Assembly (NCBI RefSeq): GCF_020073815.1
Contig: NZ_JAIQZJ010000027.1
Coordinates: 1-40,680, forward strand
Direction of reading: 5' to 3'
DNA length: 40,680 nucleotides
DNA from: Nocardioides mangrovi
GTDB lineage: Bacteria; Actinomycetota; Actinomycetes; Propionibacteriales; Nocardioidaceae
The notes beneath the pieces were generated by a model. The model was not told where the DNA came from. It saw only the letters and a list, made by a program, of their open reading frames with translations, and did no database searches. Shown here piece by piece: positions 1 to 8,497 of this stretch; the first letter of the stretch is position 1; every line of letters starts with the position of its first letter. Position numbers and translations under genes: made by a program.

Positions 1-25
1 GCCAAGGGCGCGTTAGCGTGAGTCA

Positions 26-82
26 CGAGGACCTCCAGTAGGTGGGTAGGTGTGGTAACCCCCTCCGTACTGGAGGTCCTCG
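26..82. repeat. 15-bp inverted repeat with 27-nt spacer
   Basis: CGAGGACCTCCAGTA at 26-40 is matched exactly by its reverse complement at 68-82. The arms are perfect over 15 bp and do not extend further. The repeat lies just outside the 3' end of recQ and immediately before a transposase-like tail (103-132). It could form a strong hairpin and act as a terminator for recQ, or it could be debris of an inserted element. No T-tract follows on either strand. I cannot tell which role applies. Confidence 0.6.
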
Positions 83-102
83 CTATTCGTCTACGCCTCG
101 CC

Positions 103-132
103 GTTCACAACCTGATGAGGAACTACAGCTAG
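103..132 (+). pseudogene. Remnant of IS481-type transposase 3' end
   Basis: The last 30 nt before the TAG at 130-132 match 25 of 30 positions with the 3' end of the transposase gene at the other edge of the window (40549-40578, opposite strand). Both read out as VHN...NY.* in frame. Upstream of 103 the likeness stops at once: there is no HHRPHTG motif and the frame is closed by TGA at 19-21. So only the last ten codons are recognisable. The remnant abuts and overlaps the stop codon of recQ, which reads the other way. The call rests only on this internal comparison. Confidence 0.45.
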
Positions 133-2213
133 CTGGTGGTCGCCAGCACCAGCGGACGGACCTCCGCGGCGCCCGCGGCGCGCACCGCCCGGGCGGCGAG
201 GGTGAGGGTCCAGCCGGTCACCACGAGGTCGTCGACGAGCAGGATCCGCGACCCCGCGGGGACCTCACCCTGCAGGGCGGACCGACGGCCGACGGCGGCC
301 ACCCGCTGCGCCGAGTTGGCCGCTCCCTGGCCCGGGACGACGTCGGGGTCGACGATCGCCCACCGGCCCACGACCGGCACCTTCAGGTAGCGCGAGAGCC
401 CCTCGGCGAGGTCGGCGGTGAGGGTCGGCCGGCTCGCGGACTCGACCTCGACGAGCCCGTCGACCGGCGGTCGCCAGTCGCCGAGCACCTCGATCACGGC
501 CCGCACCAGCGGGACCGGGACCGGGCCGTCGGGGGTGCCGGGGGCGAAGAGCTCGCGCAGCGCGTTGCCGTAGCCGAGGTCGGTGAGCCGCGCGACCGCA
601 CGGCCCTCCTCGGCCGCCTCGGCGATCTTGCCGCGCAGGTCGATGCCGAGGTTGGCCAGCGAGGTCGGCCACATCTTGCGGGGCTCGACCACGACGCCGG
701 GCCGGGCCAGCCGGGCCTCGGCCTCCTCCACGGCGTCCGCGGAGACCTCCCGGGCGACGTCGAAGCCGCCGCAGTTGTCGCACCGGCCGCAGTCGACGGC
801 GCCGGGGTCGTCCAGCTGCTCGCGCAGGTAGCGCATCCGGCAGTCGTCGGTCGCGATGTAGTCGAGCATCGCCCGCTGCTCGCGCTCCCGCGCCTCCTGG
901 ACCCGGCGGTAGCGCTCCTCGTCGTAGCTCCACGGCCGGCCGGTGGACTCCCAGCCGCCGCGGACGCGGCGTACGGCGCCGTCGACGTCGAGCACCTTGA
1001 GCATCGTCTCGAGGCGGGTGCGGTTGAGGTCGACGTAGGTCTCCAGCGCGGCGGTGCTCAGCGGCCGGCCCTCCTCGGCCAGCACGTCCAGGACGCGGCG
1101 GACCTGCTCCTCGCGCGGGAAGGCGAGCGAGGCGAAGTAGGCCCAGATGTCGCGGTCCTCGATCGCCGGCAGCAGCACCACGGTCGCGTCCGGTGTGCCG
1201 CGGCCGGCGCGGCCGACCTGCTGGTAGTAGGAGACCGGCGAGGACGGGGCCCCGAGGTTGACCACGAAGCCGAGGGTGGCGTCGAAGCCCATGCCGAGGG
1301 CGCTGGTCGCGACCAGCGCCTTGACCCGCCCGCCGGCGAGGTCCTGCTCGAGCGCCTGCCGCTCGGTGGTCTCGGTCTGGCCGGAGTAGGCGGCGACGTC
1401 GTGGCCGCGCGAGCGGAGGTAGTCGGCGACCTCCTGGGTCGCCGCGACCGTCAGGCAGTAGACGATGCCGGAGCCCGGCTGCTCGGCGAGGTGGTCGGCC
1501 AGCCAGGCCAGCCGCTGCTCGGCGGTCTTCAGGGAGACCACCCCGAGCCGGAGCGACTCCCGGTCGAGCGAGCCCCGGAGCACCAGGACATCCGTGCCCA
1601 TCTGCTCCGCGACGTCCTGCGTCACGCGGGCGTTGGCGGTGGCGGTGGTGGCGAGCACCGGGATGCCGTCGGGGAGGTCGGTGAGGAGGGTGCGGATCCG
1701 GCGGTAGTCGGGCCGGAAGTCGTGGCCCCAGTCGGAGATGCAGTGGGCCTCGTCGACGACGAGGAGCCCGCAGGTCGCGGCCAGCCGGGGCAGCACCTCG
1801 TCGCGGAAGCCGGGGTTGTTGAGCCGCTCCGGGCTGACCAGCAGGACGTCGACCTCGCCGGCCCGGATGGCGTCCTGGATCGGCTCCCAGTCCTCGGAGT
1901 TGGTGGAGTTGATGGTGACCGCGCGGATGCCGGCCCGCTCGGCCGCGGCGATCTGGTTGCGCATCAGCGCGAGCAGCGGCGACACGATCACGGTCGGCCC
2001 GGCGCCCTGCTCCCGCAGCAGGAGGGTGGCCACGAAGTAGACCGCCGACTTGCCCCAGCCCGTCTTCTGCACCACGAGCGCCCGCCGCCGCTCGACGGCG
2101 AGCGCCTCGATCGCGGACCACTGGTCCTCGCGCAGCTGGGCGTCGTCGCTCCCGACGAGCGCGCGCAGGTGGCGCTCGGCGGAGGCGCGTACGTCGGTCG
2201 CGGCGGTGGTCAT
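129..2213 (-). CDS. recQ: RecQ-family ATP-dependent DNA helicase with C-terminal phosphoribosyltransferase-like domain
   Basis: The 694-residue protein is a superfamily 2 3'-5' DNA helicase expected to act in recombination and fork repair in the cytoplasm. Visible motifs: Walker A QKTGWGKSA (49-57), DEAHC (154-158), SALGMGFD (304-311), and motif VI QQVGRAGRG (331-339). Zinc cysteines C458, C475, C478 and C481 mark the RecQ-C-terminal zinc module. The tail is not an HRDC domain: RILLVDDLVVTGWTL (656-670) is a PRPP-binding loop typical of type I phosphoribosyltransferases. RecQ-PRT fusions are known in actinobacteria; the role of the PRT part is unclear. The stop codon lies against a transposase remnant, but the protein looks complete. 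It appears monocistronic. Confidence 0.93.
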   Translation of the reverse strand: MTTAATDVRASAERHLRALVGSDDAQLREDQWSAIEALAVERRRALVVQKTGWGKSAVYFVATLLLREQGAGPTVIVSPLLALMRNQIAAAERAGIRAVTINSTNSEDWEPIQDAIRAGEVDVLLVSPERLNNPGFRDEVLPRLAATCGLLVVDEAHCISDWGHDFRPDYRRIRTLLTDLPDGIPVLATTATANARVTQDVAEQMGTDVLVLRGSLDRESLRLGVVSLKTAEQRLAWLADHLAEQPGSGIVYCLTVAATQEVADYLRSRGHDVAAYSGQTETTERQALEQDLAGGRVKALVATSALGMGFDATLGFVVNLGAPSSPVSYYQQVGRAGRGTPDATVVLLPAIEDRDIWAYFASLAFPREEQVRRVLDVLAEEGRPLSTAALETYVDLNRTRLETMLKVLDVDGAVRRVRGGWESTGRPWSYDEERYRRVQEAREREQRAMLDYIATDDCRMRYLREQLDDPGAVDCGRCDNCGGFDVAREVSADAVEEAEARLARPGVVVEPRKMWPTSLANLGIDLRGKIAEAAEEGRAVARLTDLGYGNALRELFAPGTPDGPVPVPLVRAVIEVLGDWRPPVDGLVEVESASRPTLTADLAEGLSRYLKVPVVGRWAIVDPDVVPGQGAANSAQRVAAVGRRSALQGEVPAGSRILLVDDLVVTGWTLTLAARAVRAAGAAEVRPLVLATTS

Positions 2214-2283
2214 GCCCTCTGTCTACCAGCGGCGTCCGACGGCCGGCACGACGGTGGGGCCGGGCTGTGGATGACGGGCAGGA

Positions 2284-2805
2284 TCAGGCGGCCGGGCCCT
2301 TGCTCCGGACGTCGGCGACCGACTGCATCGCCTCGCGCAGCTCGGCCAGCCAGTCCTCCTCGTGCTGGCCGACCAGGCGCACGCACCAGGCCAGCGCGTC
2401 CGAGCGCGACCGGGCCACGCCGGCGTCGACGAGCGTGTCGAGCACCAGCCGCTGGGGCTGCCGGAGCCGGGTCATCACCGGCGCGGCGACGTGGGTCCAC
2501 AGCTCCGCGTGGTCGCCGACGACGACCCCCCACGACACCTTCGCGTCGTACCGGTGCTGGGCCTCGCGGGCGATCTCCATGCGCTGGGCGCGGGTCTCCT
2601 CGCGGAAGGCCGACGCGCGGCCGGCGCGGGCCTCCGCGCGGGCGACGTCGGTGGCGTCCTCGGCCAGCTCGACGTCCGGGATCGTGAGCCGGAGGGTGAT
2701 CTCCTCGCGGTCGATCGTGATGTCCGCGGGGGCGGTCTGCCACTCCGCGGGGAGTCGCCCGGCGAACCAGCCGGCGACGCGCTCTCGCGCTTCCTCGGTC
2801 AACAT
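2284..2805 (-). CDS. Conserved actinobacterial hypothetical protein with RHH-like C-terminal helix
   Basis: A 173-residue soluble protein begins MLTEEARERV; this start is preferred to an in-frame ATG at 2841, which would add 12 unlikely residues. There is no signal peptide or membrane segment. The middle is rich in Glu/Arg/Ala and looks helical. Near the end, LDTLVDAGVARSRSDALAW resembles the second and third elements of ribbon-helix-helix proteins, so a DNA-linked role is possible but unproven. No clear Shine-Dalgarno precedes the ATG; instead a TAATCAT/ATGTAA-rich stretch lies directly upstream, which may be a -10 region of a leaderless transcript. It is divergent from the globin gene. I do not recognise a function. 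Confidence 0.7.
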   Translation of the reverse strand: MLTEEARERVAGWFAGRLPAEWQTAPADITIDREEITLRLTIPDVELAEDATDVARAEARAGRASAFREETRAQRMEIAREAQHRYDAKVSWGVVVGDHAELWTHVAAPVMTRLRQPQRLVLDTLVDAGVARSRSDALAWCVRLVGQHEEDWLAELREAMQSVADVRSKGPAA

Positions 2806-2858
2806 GCTTACATGATTACACCGCAAGCAAAACGATGCCACGGGTGGAGGATGCCGAC

Positions 2859-3338
2859 ATGGGTGTGGACGAGCCGGGACTGCCGACGCTCTACGACTGG
2901 GCCGGAGGCGGTGACGCCGTCCGTCGCTTCATCGACGCCTTCTACGACCGGGTCGAGCGCGACGACCTGCTGGCCGGCTTCTTCCCCGGCGGCGTCCACG
3001 AGGACCACCGCGCCCACGTCGCCGCCTGGTGGTCGGAGGTGCTCGGCGGACCCGCGACCTACACCGCCGAGCACGGCGGCTACGAGGCCATGCTGGCCCA
3101 CCACCGCGACCTCGCGATCACACCCGAGCAGCGGCACCGGTTCGCCTCGACCATGAGCCTCGCGCTCGACGACGCCGGGCTGCCCGACGACCCGGAGTTC
3201 CGCGCCGCGGTCATCGGGTACGTCGAGTGGGGCACCCGTCTGGCGATGCACAACTCCCGCCCCGGCGCAGCCGACGTCGTCGAGCACGCACCCGTCCCGC
3301 GGTGGGGATGGGGCGTCGCGCCGCCGTACCGAGGCTGA
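2859..3338 (+). CDS. glbO: Group II truncated haemoglobin
   Basis: The 159-residue protein fits the 2-on-2 globin family, which binds O2 and related diatomic ligands at haem in the cytoplasm. Typical pieces are the N-terminal LPTLYDWAGG helix, FYDRVERDDLLAGFF, the proximal-histidine region MLAHHRDLAI, and the C-terminal GYVEWGTRLAMHNS, which is diagnostic for group II. The C-terminal WGWGVAPPY tail is also usual for this group. In the G helix the conserved aromatic of group II proteins seems to be Phe (HRFASTM) where Trp is normal, a possible oddity at the ligand pocket. The start at 2859 is chosen because GGAGG ends 8 nt before it; an upstream ATG at 2835 has no such site. Confidence 0.88.
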   Translation: MGVDEPGLPTLYDWAGGGDAVRRFIDAFYDRVERDDLLAGFFPGGVHEDHRAHVAAWWSEVLGGPATYTAEHGGYEAMLAHHRDLAITPEQRHRFASTMSLALDDAGLPDDPEFRAAVIGYVEWGTRLAMHNSRPGAADVVEHAPVPRWGWGVAPPYRG

Positions 3339-3430
3339 GGTATCGCCGACGACGACGTATCTGACGAATGCCCGTCCGCTCCTCGAACTCCAACGCGGCT
3401 CACTCGGGTCGCCGACCTCAGGAGCGAATC

Positions 3431-3958
3431 ATGAACAAGTCAGTCCCGATCGCGGCCGCAGGTTTCGCCGTCCTCGCCATCAGCGGCAGCGCCCTCCTCG
3501 GTGCCACCACCGCCACCGCCGCCGACGGCGGCAAGGCGGCGCTGCCGCACCTCGCCGCCAAGAAGGCGCAGGTGGTCGCCTGCTCGGGCGGCACCACCGT
3601 CTCGATGAACTACCGCAGCATGGACCAGCAGTCGATCGCCGCCGGCGCCACCGCCGACGTCGAGGGCTCGCAGATCACCGTCAAGGGCCCGAAGAAGGGC
3701 ACCGACCGGATCCTCGTCACGCTCTCCGCGCTCGCCATCAACGGCAGCAGCCAGCTCGGCCTGGCCAGCCTCTACAAGGACGGCGTCGGCACGCCCGAGG
3801 GCCAGAAGTACTTCGGCTACGGGAGCACCCCGGCCACCGTGCAGTTCTGCGGCACGATCAACAAGGGCCAGCACACCTTCGTCGTGAAGATGCAGGACGA
3901 CGGCGGCACCGGGCTCACGATGTACAACCCGACCATCACCTTCCAGCGCTTCAACTGA
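3431..3958 (+). CDS. Secreted protein of unknown function
   Basis: The 175-residue product has a clear Sec-type signal peptide: MNKS, a hydrophobic core (VPIAAAGFAVLAISGSALLG) and an Ala-rich cleavage region near ATATAADG, residues 25-32. The mature part has two cysteines (VACSGG and VQFCGT) that could form one disulfide, and is rich in Gly, Thr, Val and Lys, suggesting a beta-sandwich. No lipobox or catalytic motif is visible. The start at 3431 follows AGGAG by 7 nt; the longer reading frame from 3368 would bury the signal peptide. It stands alone, converging on the ComB/M13 pair. No function can be given. Confidence 0.75.
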   Translation: MNKSVPIAAAGFAVLAISGSALLGATTATAADGGKAALPHLAAKKAQVVACSGGTTVSMNYRSMDQQSIAAGATADVEGSQITVKGPKKGTDRILVTLSALAINGSSQLGLASLYKDGVGTPEGQKYFGYGSTPATVQFCGTINKGQHTFVVKMQDDGGTGLTMYNPTITFQRFN

Positions 3959-3964
3959 CCGCCG

Positions 3965-4702
3965 TCAGGCGGCGGTGAAGGCCCCGTCGGCGAGCACGGG
4001 TACGACGTCGGACGCGTCGAGCTGGGCGGCCAGCTCGACATCGTCCGGGAAGCCCCCGTCGACGAGCTCACGCCCGCTGGTGCTGGCGGGCAGCTCGGTC
4101 GGCAGCCGGTCGGCCACCGCACGGAACGCCTGCTCGGCCACGCGGGCCTCCACGGAGAGGTCCACGGATCCGAGGTCGGCCAGCGCCGCCACGACCGCGC
4201 CGGCACCCCAGAGGTCCTCGACCGCCGGACGCAGGGTGTCGTCCGGCCACCGTTCTCCGGCCGCGACGACGACCACCGGGGACTCGTCGTCGTGGCCGGC
4301 CGGCCGGTCCCGCAGCCAGCGCGCGACCGCGCTCCGGTTGCGCAGCGAGGCACCGACCACCTGCACCCCCGCGTCCGCGAGTCCGAAGCAGATCGACGAG
4401 CCGTTGGGTGAGGGCAGCACCAGGCGTCGTACGCCGGTCGCGGCCAGCACCGTCGAGGGCGACAGGCTGACCTCGCCGGGGTGCGCGGCCCGACGTCCGA
4501 CCGCGAGGACCGCGTCCCGGGTCCGGGCGTAGGTCGTCGCCCGGACGTCCGCCCACCGGAAGGGGTAGACGGTCATGCCGCGCTCGACCGCGACGGTCAG
4601 CGTGGTCGTGAAGGACAGGACGTCGACGACGACCGCCACGCCGCCGGGCCGGATCGACGCGGCCGCGCCGGTCGGACCCCACTCGACGTGGACGGACGTC
4701 AC
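3965..4702 (-). CDS. ComB-family 2-phosphosulfolactate phosphatase-like protein
   Basis: The 245-residue protein has the ComB signature: VVVDVLSFTTTLTVAVERG near the N terminus, then LPSPNGSSICFGL and GASLRNRSAVARWL. In methanogens ComB removes phosphate from 2-phosphosulfolactate in coenzyme M synthesis. Many bacteria without coenzyme M synthesis encode homologues, and the true substrate here is unknown. The GTG start at 4702 overlaps the stop of the M13 peptidase by 4 nt (GTGA), so the two are translationally coupled on one transcript. No other coenzyme M gene is present in the window, which argues against that pathway. Confidence 0.8.
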   Translation of the reverse strand: MTSVHVEWGPTGAAASIRPGGVAVVVDVLSFTTTLTVAVERGMTVYPFRWADVRATTYARTRDAVLAVGRRAAHPGEVSLSPSTVLAATGVRRLVLPSPNGSSICFGLADAGVQVVGASLRNRSAVARWLRDRPAGHDDESPVVVVAAGERWPDDTLRPAVEDLWGAGAVVAALADLGSVDLSVEARVAEQAFRAVADRLPTELPASTSGRELVDGGFPDDVELAAQLDASDVVPVLADGAFTAA

Positions 4703-6660
4703 CAGATGCGCACCCGGTCGGCCGGGTCGAGCCACAGACCGTCGCCCTCGACGGTCTCGAAGACCTCGTGGAACTCGTCGAGGTTGCGCACGATGTTGGC
4801 GCGGAACTCCGGCGGGCTGTGCGGGTCGATGGTGAGGTACTGCTGCTCCTGCTCCTTGCGCCGCTTGGTGCGCCAGCAGAAGGCCCAGTTGAGGAAGAGC
4901 CGGCGCCGCGACTCGGCGTCCGCGCTCCCGTCCTGGGAGATCAGGTACGCCGTGTGACCGATCGTCAGGCCGCCGAGGTCGCCGATGTTCTCGCCGACGG
5001 TGAGCGCGCCGTTGACGTGCTCGCCGGGCAGGGCGCGCGGCTCGAAGGCGTCGTACTGCTCGATCAGCGCCTTGGACTTCACCTCGAAGGCGGCCTTGTC
5101 GTCGGGGGTCCACCAGTCGTTGAGGTTGCCGGCACCGTCGTACTGCGCGCCCTGGTCGTCGAAGCCGTGGCCGATCTCGTGCCCGATCACCGCGCCGATG
5201 CCGCCGTAGTTCTCGGCCTGCTCGGCGTCGGGCGAGAAGAAGGGCTTCTGCAGGATGCCGGCGGGGAAGCAGATCTCGTTGGTGCCGGGGTTGTAGTAGG
5301 CGTTGACGGTCTGCGGCAGCATGAACCACTCGTCGCGGTCGACCGGCCCGCCGATCTTGGCCAGCTGGCGGTCGGTCTCGAAGGCCGACGCCGCGGCGAC
5401 GTTGCCCATGAGGTCGTCGCTGGTGACGTGCAGCGCGGAGTAGTCGCGGAAGGTGTCGGGGTAGGCGATCTTCGGGCGGAAGGTCGCGAGCTTCTCGTAG
5501 GCCCGCTCCTTGGTCTCCTCGGTCAACCAGTCGAGCTGGGAGATCGACTGGCGGTAGGCCGCGAGCAGGTTGGCGACCAGCTCGTCCATCATCGCCTTGG
5601 ACGCCGGCGGGAAGTGCCGCGCGACGTACTCCTTGCCGACGGCCTCGCCGATCGCGCCCTCGACCAGGGCGACGCCGCGCTTCCACCGGGCCCGGAGCTC
5701 GGGCGTGCCGTTGAGCGTGCGGCCGTAGAAGTCGAAGTTGGTCTCCACGAAGTCGTCGGTGAGGTACGCCGCGGCCGCGCGCAGCACGTGCGCGAGCAGC
5801 CACGAGCGCCACTCCTCGAGGCCGATCACGTCGAGGACGCCGGACAGGTGGGAGAAGAAGGACGGCTGCCGCACGCAGACCTCGGCGAGGACGACGTCAC
5901 CGTCGATCGCGGGCCCGCCGAGGTTGGTGATGTAGGCGTCCCAGTCGAAGCTCGGGCAGAGCTCGACGAGCTCGGCCTTGGTCATCAGGTTGTAGGTCTT
6001 CTGGACGTCGCGGGTCTCCGCACGCTCCCAGTGGCCGGCCGCGATCCGGGTGTCGATCTCGAGCACGGTCGCGGCGGCGACGTCGGGGTCCGGCGTGCCG
6101 GCGAGGCTGAAGAGGCGGGTCAGGTAGGCGACGTACTTCTCCCGCACCTCGGCGAACTTCTCGTCCCGGTAGTAGGACTCGTCGGGCAGGCCCAGCCCGC
6201 CCTGCACCAGGTGGAAGAGGTAGCGGTCGGAGTCCTTGGAGTCGGTGTCGACGTAGGAGCCGAAGAGGCCGTGTCCGCCGATCCGCTCGAACTCGCCGAG
6301 GAACGCCGCGAGGTCGCGCACGTCGCGCAGCCCGGCAACCGCCTCGACCAGCGGCCGGATCGGCGCGGTGGCGCGGCGGTTGATCGTGTCGGTGTCCATG
6401 AAGGAGGCGAAGAGCGCCCCGATCTTGCGGGCGTCCTCGTCGACCTGCTCGCCACGGGAGACGCGGCCGGCCAGGTCCTCGATGATCGCGTGGACCTGCT
6501 CCTCGGCGGCGTCGGCGAGCTGCACGAACGGTCCCCAGCTGGACCGGTCGGAGGGGATCTCGGTGTCGACGAGCCACCGCCCGTTGACGTGGCCGAACAG
6601 GTCGTCCTGGGGCCGGATGTCCAGGTCCATGCCCTCGCGGGCGTCCTCGAGAGTCGTCAC
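4699..6660 (-). CDS. M13 (neprilysin-type) zinc metallopeptidase
   Basis: The 653-residue enzyme matches the full length of bacterial M13 endopeptidases such as PepO. The zinc motif HEIGH lies near residues 491-495 in VIGHEIGHGFDDQGAQYD, and the downstream third ligand is the Glu of ENIGDLGG. The substrate-binding NAYYNPGTNEICFPAGIL and the C-terminal DPHSPPEFRANIVRNLDEF are standard for the family. No signal peptide or transmembrane helix precedes the domain, so a cytoplasmic peptide-degrading role is likely. GTG at 6660 is the chosen start; an ATG at 6630 (MDLDIRPQDD) is an alternative. The downstream ComB-like gene overlaps it by 4 nt. Confidence 0.92.
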   Translation of the reverse strand: MTTLEDAREGMDLDIRPQDDLFGHVNGRWLVDTEIPSDRSSWGPFVQLADAAEEQVHAIIEDLAGRVSRGEQVDEDARKIGALFASFMDTDTINRRATAPIRPLVEAVAGLRDVRDLAAFLGEFERIGGHGLFGSYVDTDSKDSDRYLFHLVQGGLGLPDESYYRDEKFAEVREKYVAYLTRLFSLAGTPDPDVAAATVLEIDTRIAAGHWERAETRDVQKTYNLMTKAELVELCPSFDWDAYITNLGGPAIDGDVVLAEVCVRQPSFFSHLSGVLDVIGLEEWRSWLLAHVLRAAAAYLTDDFVETNFDFYGRTLNGTPELRARWKRGVALVEGAIGEAVGKEYVARHFPPASKAMMDELVANLLAAYRQSISQLDWLTEETKERAYEKLATFRPKIAYPDTFRDYSALHVTSDDLMGNVAAASAFETDRQLAKIGGPVDRDEWFMLPQTVNAYYNPGTNEICFPAGILQKPFFSPDAEQAENYGGIGAVIGHEIGHGFDDQGAQYDGAGNLNDWWTPDDKAAFEVKSKALIEQYDAFEPRALPGEHVNGALTVGENIGDLGGLTIGHTAYLISQDGSADAESRRRLFLNWAFCWRTKRRKEQEQQYLTIDPHSPPEFRANIVRNLDEFHEVFETVEGDGLWLDPADRVRIW

Positions 6661-6714
6661 GGCCCCGACCCTAGATGACAGGTGGCGAGAGGAGAACGGC
6701 ACTAGCCTGCGGGC

Positions 6715-7023
6715 ATGACCGACGTACCTGCCGACGCCCTGCGCGTCGTCGCCACGATCCCCACCGACCCGGCGAAGTCCGAGGAGGTCGGTGCCGCGCT
6801 CGCGACCCTCGCCGCCGCCACCCTCGCGAACGAGGAGGGCTGCTACGCCTACGACGTCTACGCGTCCGCCGCGACCCCCGGTGTCTTCGTCACCGTCGAG
6901 GCGTGGCGCGGCCAGGCCGACCTCGACGCCCACATGAGCACCCCGCACATGGCGGACGCCTTCGGTGTCCTGGGTGGCGCGATCGCCGGCGACGTGGCGA
7001 TCCACCCGCTCCGGGCCCTCTGA
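6715..7023 (+). CDS. Antibiotic biosynthesis monooxygenase (ABM) domain protein
   Basis: This 102-residue protein is a single dimeric alpha-beta barrel of the ABM family, which includes YgiN-type quinol monooxygenases and small detoxifying oxygenases. The family pattern is seen in RVVATIPTDPAKSEEVGAAL, NEEGCYAYDVYAS, FVTVEAWRGQADLDAHMSTPHM and the final AIAGDVAIHPL. It is a cytoplasmic protein without a cofactor motif, as usual. It is divergent from the M13 gene and followed by a GC hairpin at 7038-7056. Substrate is unknown. Confidence 0.8.
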   Translation: MTDVPADALRVVATIPTDPAKSEEVGAALATLAAATLANEEGCYAYDVYASAATPGVFVTVEAWRGQADLDAHMSTPHMADAFGVLGGAIAGDVAIHPLRAL

Positions 7024-7037
7024 GGCTGCCCGTCCGT

Positions 7038-7056
7038 CGGCGGGTCTTACCCGCCG
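7038..7056. terminator. GC-rich hairpin after the ABM gene
   Basis: CGGCGGGT (7038-7045) and ACCCGCCG (7049-7056) form an 8-bp stem with a CTT loop, starting 14 nt after the ABM stop codon. There is no T-run, which is common in actinobacterial terminators. It also lies only 29 nt before the permease start, so a role in its 5' region is possible. Confidence 0.45.
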
Positions 7057-7084
7057 GAAACACCCGCGGTCGATACTTCCGCAC

Positions 7085-8497
7085 ATGAGCACCGTCGACG
7101 TACCTCTGGAGCCCCGCGACTACGGCAGCAAGGTCGCCGCCGTCGAGCCGGGGGGCGTGGAGTTCATCCCGCTCGAGGAGCGGCACGGGTCGCCCGTGCA
7201 GCTCCTGTGGACGTGGGCCTCGCCCAACCTCGAGTTCGCGACCGTCTTCGTCGGCGTGATCGGCACCCTCTTCTTCGGGCTGTCCTTCACCCAGGCGGCG
7301 CTGGCGATCCTTCTCGGTACGGCGCTCGGCGCGATCACCCACGGCTACCTCTCGACGATGGGCCCACGCACCGGGCTGCCGCAGATGGTCGCCTCGCGCA
7401 CGGCGTTCGGCTTCTGGGGCAACGCCCTGCCGGCCGTGGTCAGCTCGGTGATGGCCGGCATCGGGTGGTTCGCGGTCAACAGCGTGAGCGGCGCGCTGGC
7501 GCTGGCGTCGCTGACCGACCTGCCCGACGTCGTCTGCCTGCTCATCGTGGTCGGCATCCAGGTCGTGGTCGCCTTCTTCGGCCACAACTTCGTGCACGTC
7601 TTCGAGCGCTTCGCCTTCCCCGTCCTCGCGGTGATCTTCCTGGTCGCGATCGTCGTCGTCTTCACCAAGGCCGACCCGGGCGCGCCCAGCGGCGGCGGTG
7701 GCTTCGGCGGCTTCATGCTGCTGGCGTCGGCGAGCTTCGGGTACGCCGCGGGCTGGAACCCCTACGCCTCCGACTACTCCCGCTACCTCGCGCCGACCAC
7801 CGGCCGGGTGCAGGTCTTCGCGTGCGCCGGCCTCGGCATCTTCCTCTCCTGCGCCGTCCTCGAGCTGGCCGGTGCCGCGGCCGTCACCGCCGGGGCGGAC
7901 CCCTTCTTCGGCAACCCGACCACGGCGTTCACCGACCTGCTGCCGTCCTTCCTCGGCAACCTGACGCTGCTGGCGATCGCGCTCGGCGCGGTGTGCGCGA
8001 ACGTGCTCAACATCTACTCCGGCGCGATGGCCTTCCTGACCCTGGAGATCCGGCTGCCGTCCCACATCCGGCGCGCGCTGGTCGCGGGCGTCTTCGGCGT
8101 GATCGGCTTCTTCGTCGGCTGGAGCGGCCTGCAGGACGCCGGCTCGAAGTACGAGAACTTCCTGCTCGTCATCGCCTACTGGGTCGCACCGTGGCTGGGC
8201 GTGATCCTCACCGACCGGCTGCTGCGCCGCGGCACACCGTCGGTCGGCGCGATGCTGACGAAGGGCTACGCCAACTGGGCCGGGCCGATCGCCTTCGTCG
8301 TCGCGACGGTGGTCTCGGTGTGGCTCTTCTCCGACCAGACCAAGTACGTCGGCCCGATCCCGTCGAACCACCCCGGCGTCGGCGACCTGACGCCGGTCGT
8401 CGGCTTCCTGATCGCGGCCGTCCTCTACGCCGTCCTCTACCGACCGCTGGCGGCCCCCACCCCGCCGACCCCGGCAGCGGTAGCGTCCGAGGCATGA
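7085..8497 (+). CDS. NCS1-family cytosine/purine permease
   Basis: The 470-residue membrane protein has about twelve hydrophobic segments and the features of the nucleobase:cation symporter-1 family. The N-terminal PRDYGSKVAAVEPGGVEFIP stretch and first helices WTWASPNLEFATVFVG, the AGIGWFAVNS segment, and ASFGYAAGWNPYASDYSRYL are family hallmarks. It should import cytosine or a related base with a cation across the cytoplasmic membrane. The stop codon overlaps the start of the following deaminase (ATGA at 8494-8497), so a cytosine substrate is the best inference. GATACT 9 nt before the ATG and the lack of a Shine-Dalgarno suggest a leaderless message. Confidence 0.9.
   Translation: MSTVDVPLEPRDYGSKVAAVEPGGVEFIPLEERHGSPVQLLWTWASPNLEFATVFVGVIGTLFFGLSFTQAALAILLGTALGAITHGYLSTMGPRTGLPQMVASRTAFGFWGNALPAVVSSVMAGIGWFAVNSVSGALALASLTDLPDVVCLLIVVGIQVVVAFFGHNFVHVFERFAFPVLAVIFLVAIVVVFTKADPGAPSGGGGFGGFMLLASASFGYAAGWNPYASDYSRYLAPTTGRVQVFACAGLGIFLSCAVLELAGAAAVTAGADPFFGNPTTAFTDLLPSFLGNLTLLAIALGAVCANVLNIYSGAMAFLTLEIRLPSHIRRALVAGVFGVIGFFVGWSGLQDAGSKYENFLLVIAYWVAPWLGVILTDRLLRRGTPSVGAMLTKGYANWAGPIAFVVATVVSVWLFSDQTKYVGPIPSNHPGVGDLTPVVGFLIAAVLYAVLYRPLAAPTPPTPAAVASEA

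Noticed and set aside
42..2687. Very long open frames antisense to recQ and to most other genes
   Set aside because: They are a by-product of GC-rich codon use. Their translations are low-complexity Arg/Gly/Pro/Ala or Asp/Val/Gly text without motifs, while the opposite strand shows intact known families.
2806..2820. Palindromic operator upstream of the hypothetical gene at 2284-2805
   Set aside because: The TTACATGATTAC stretch is only roughly symmetric and short; a -10-like role is as likely.
3965..4702. Coenzyme M biosynthesis
   Set aside because: Only the ComB-like protein is present; no ComA, ComC or related genes were seen, and actinobacterial ComB homologues occur without the pathway.
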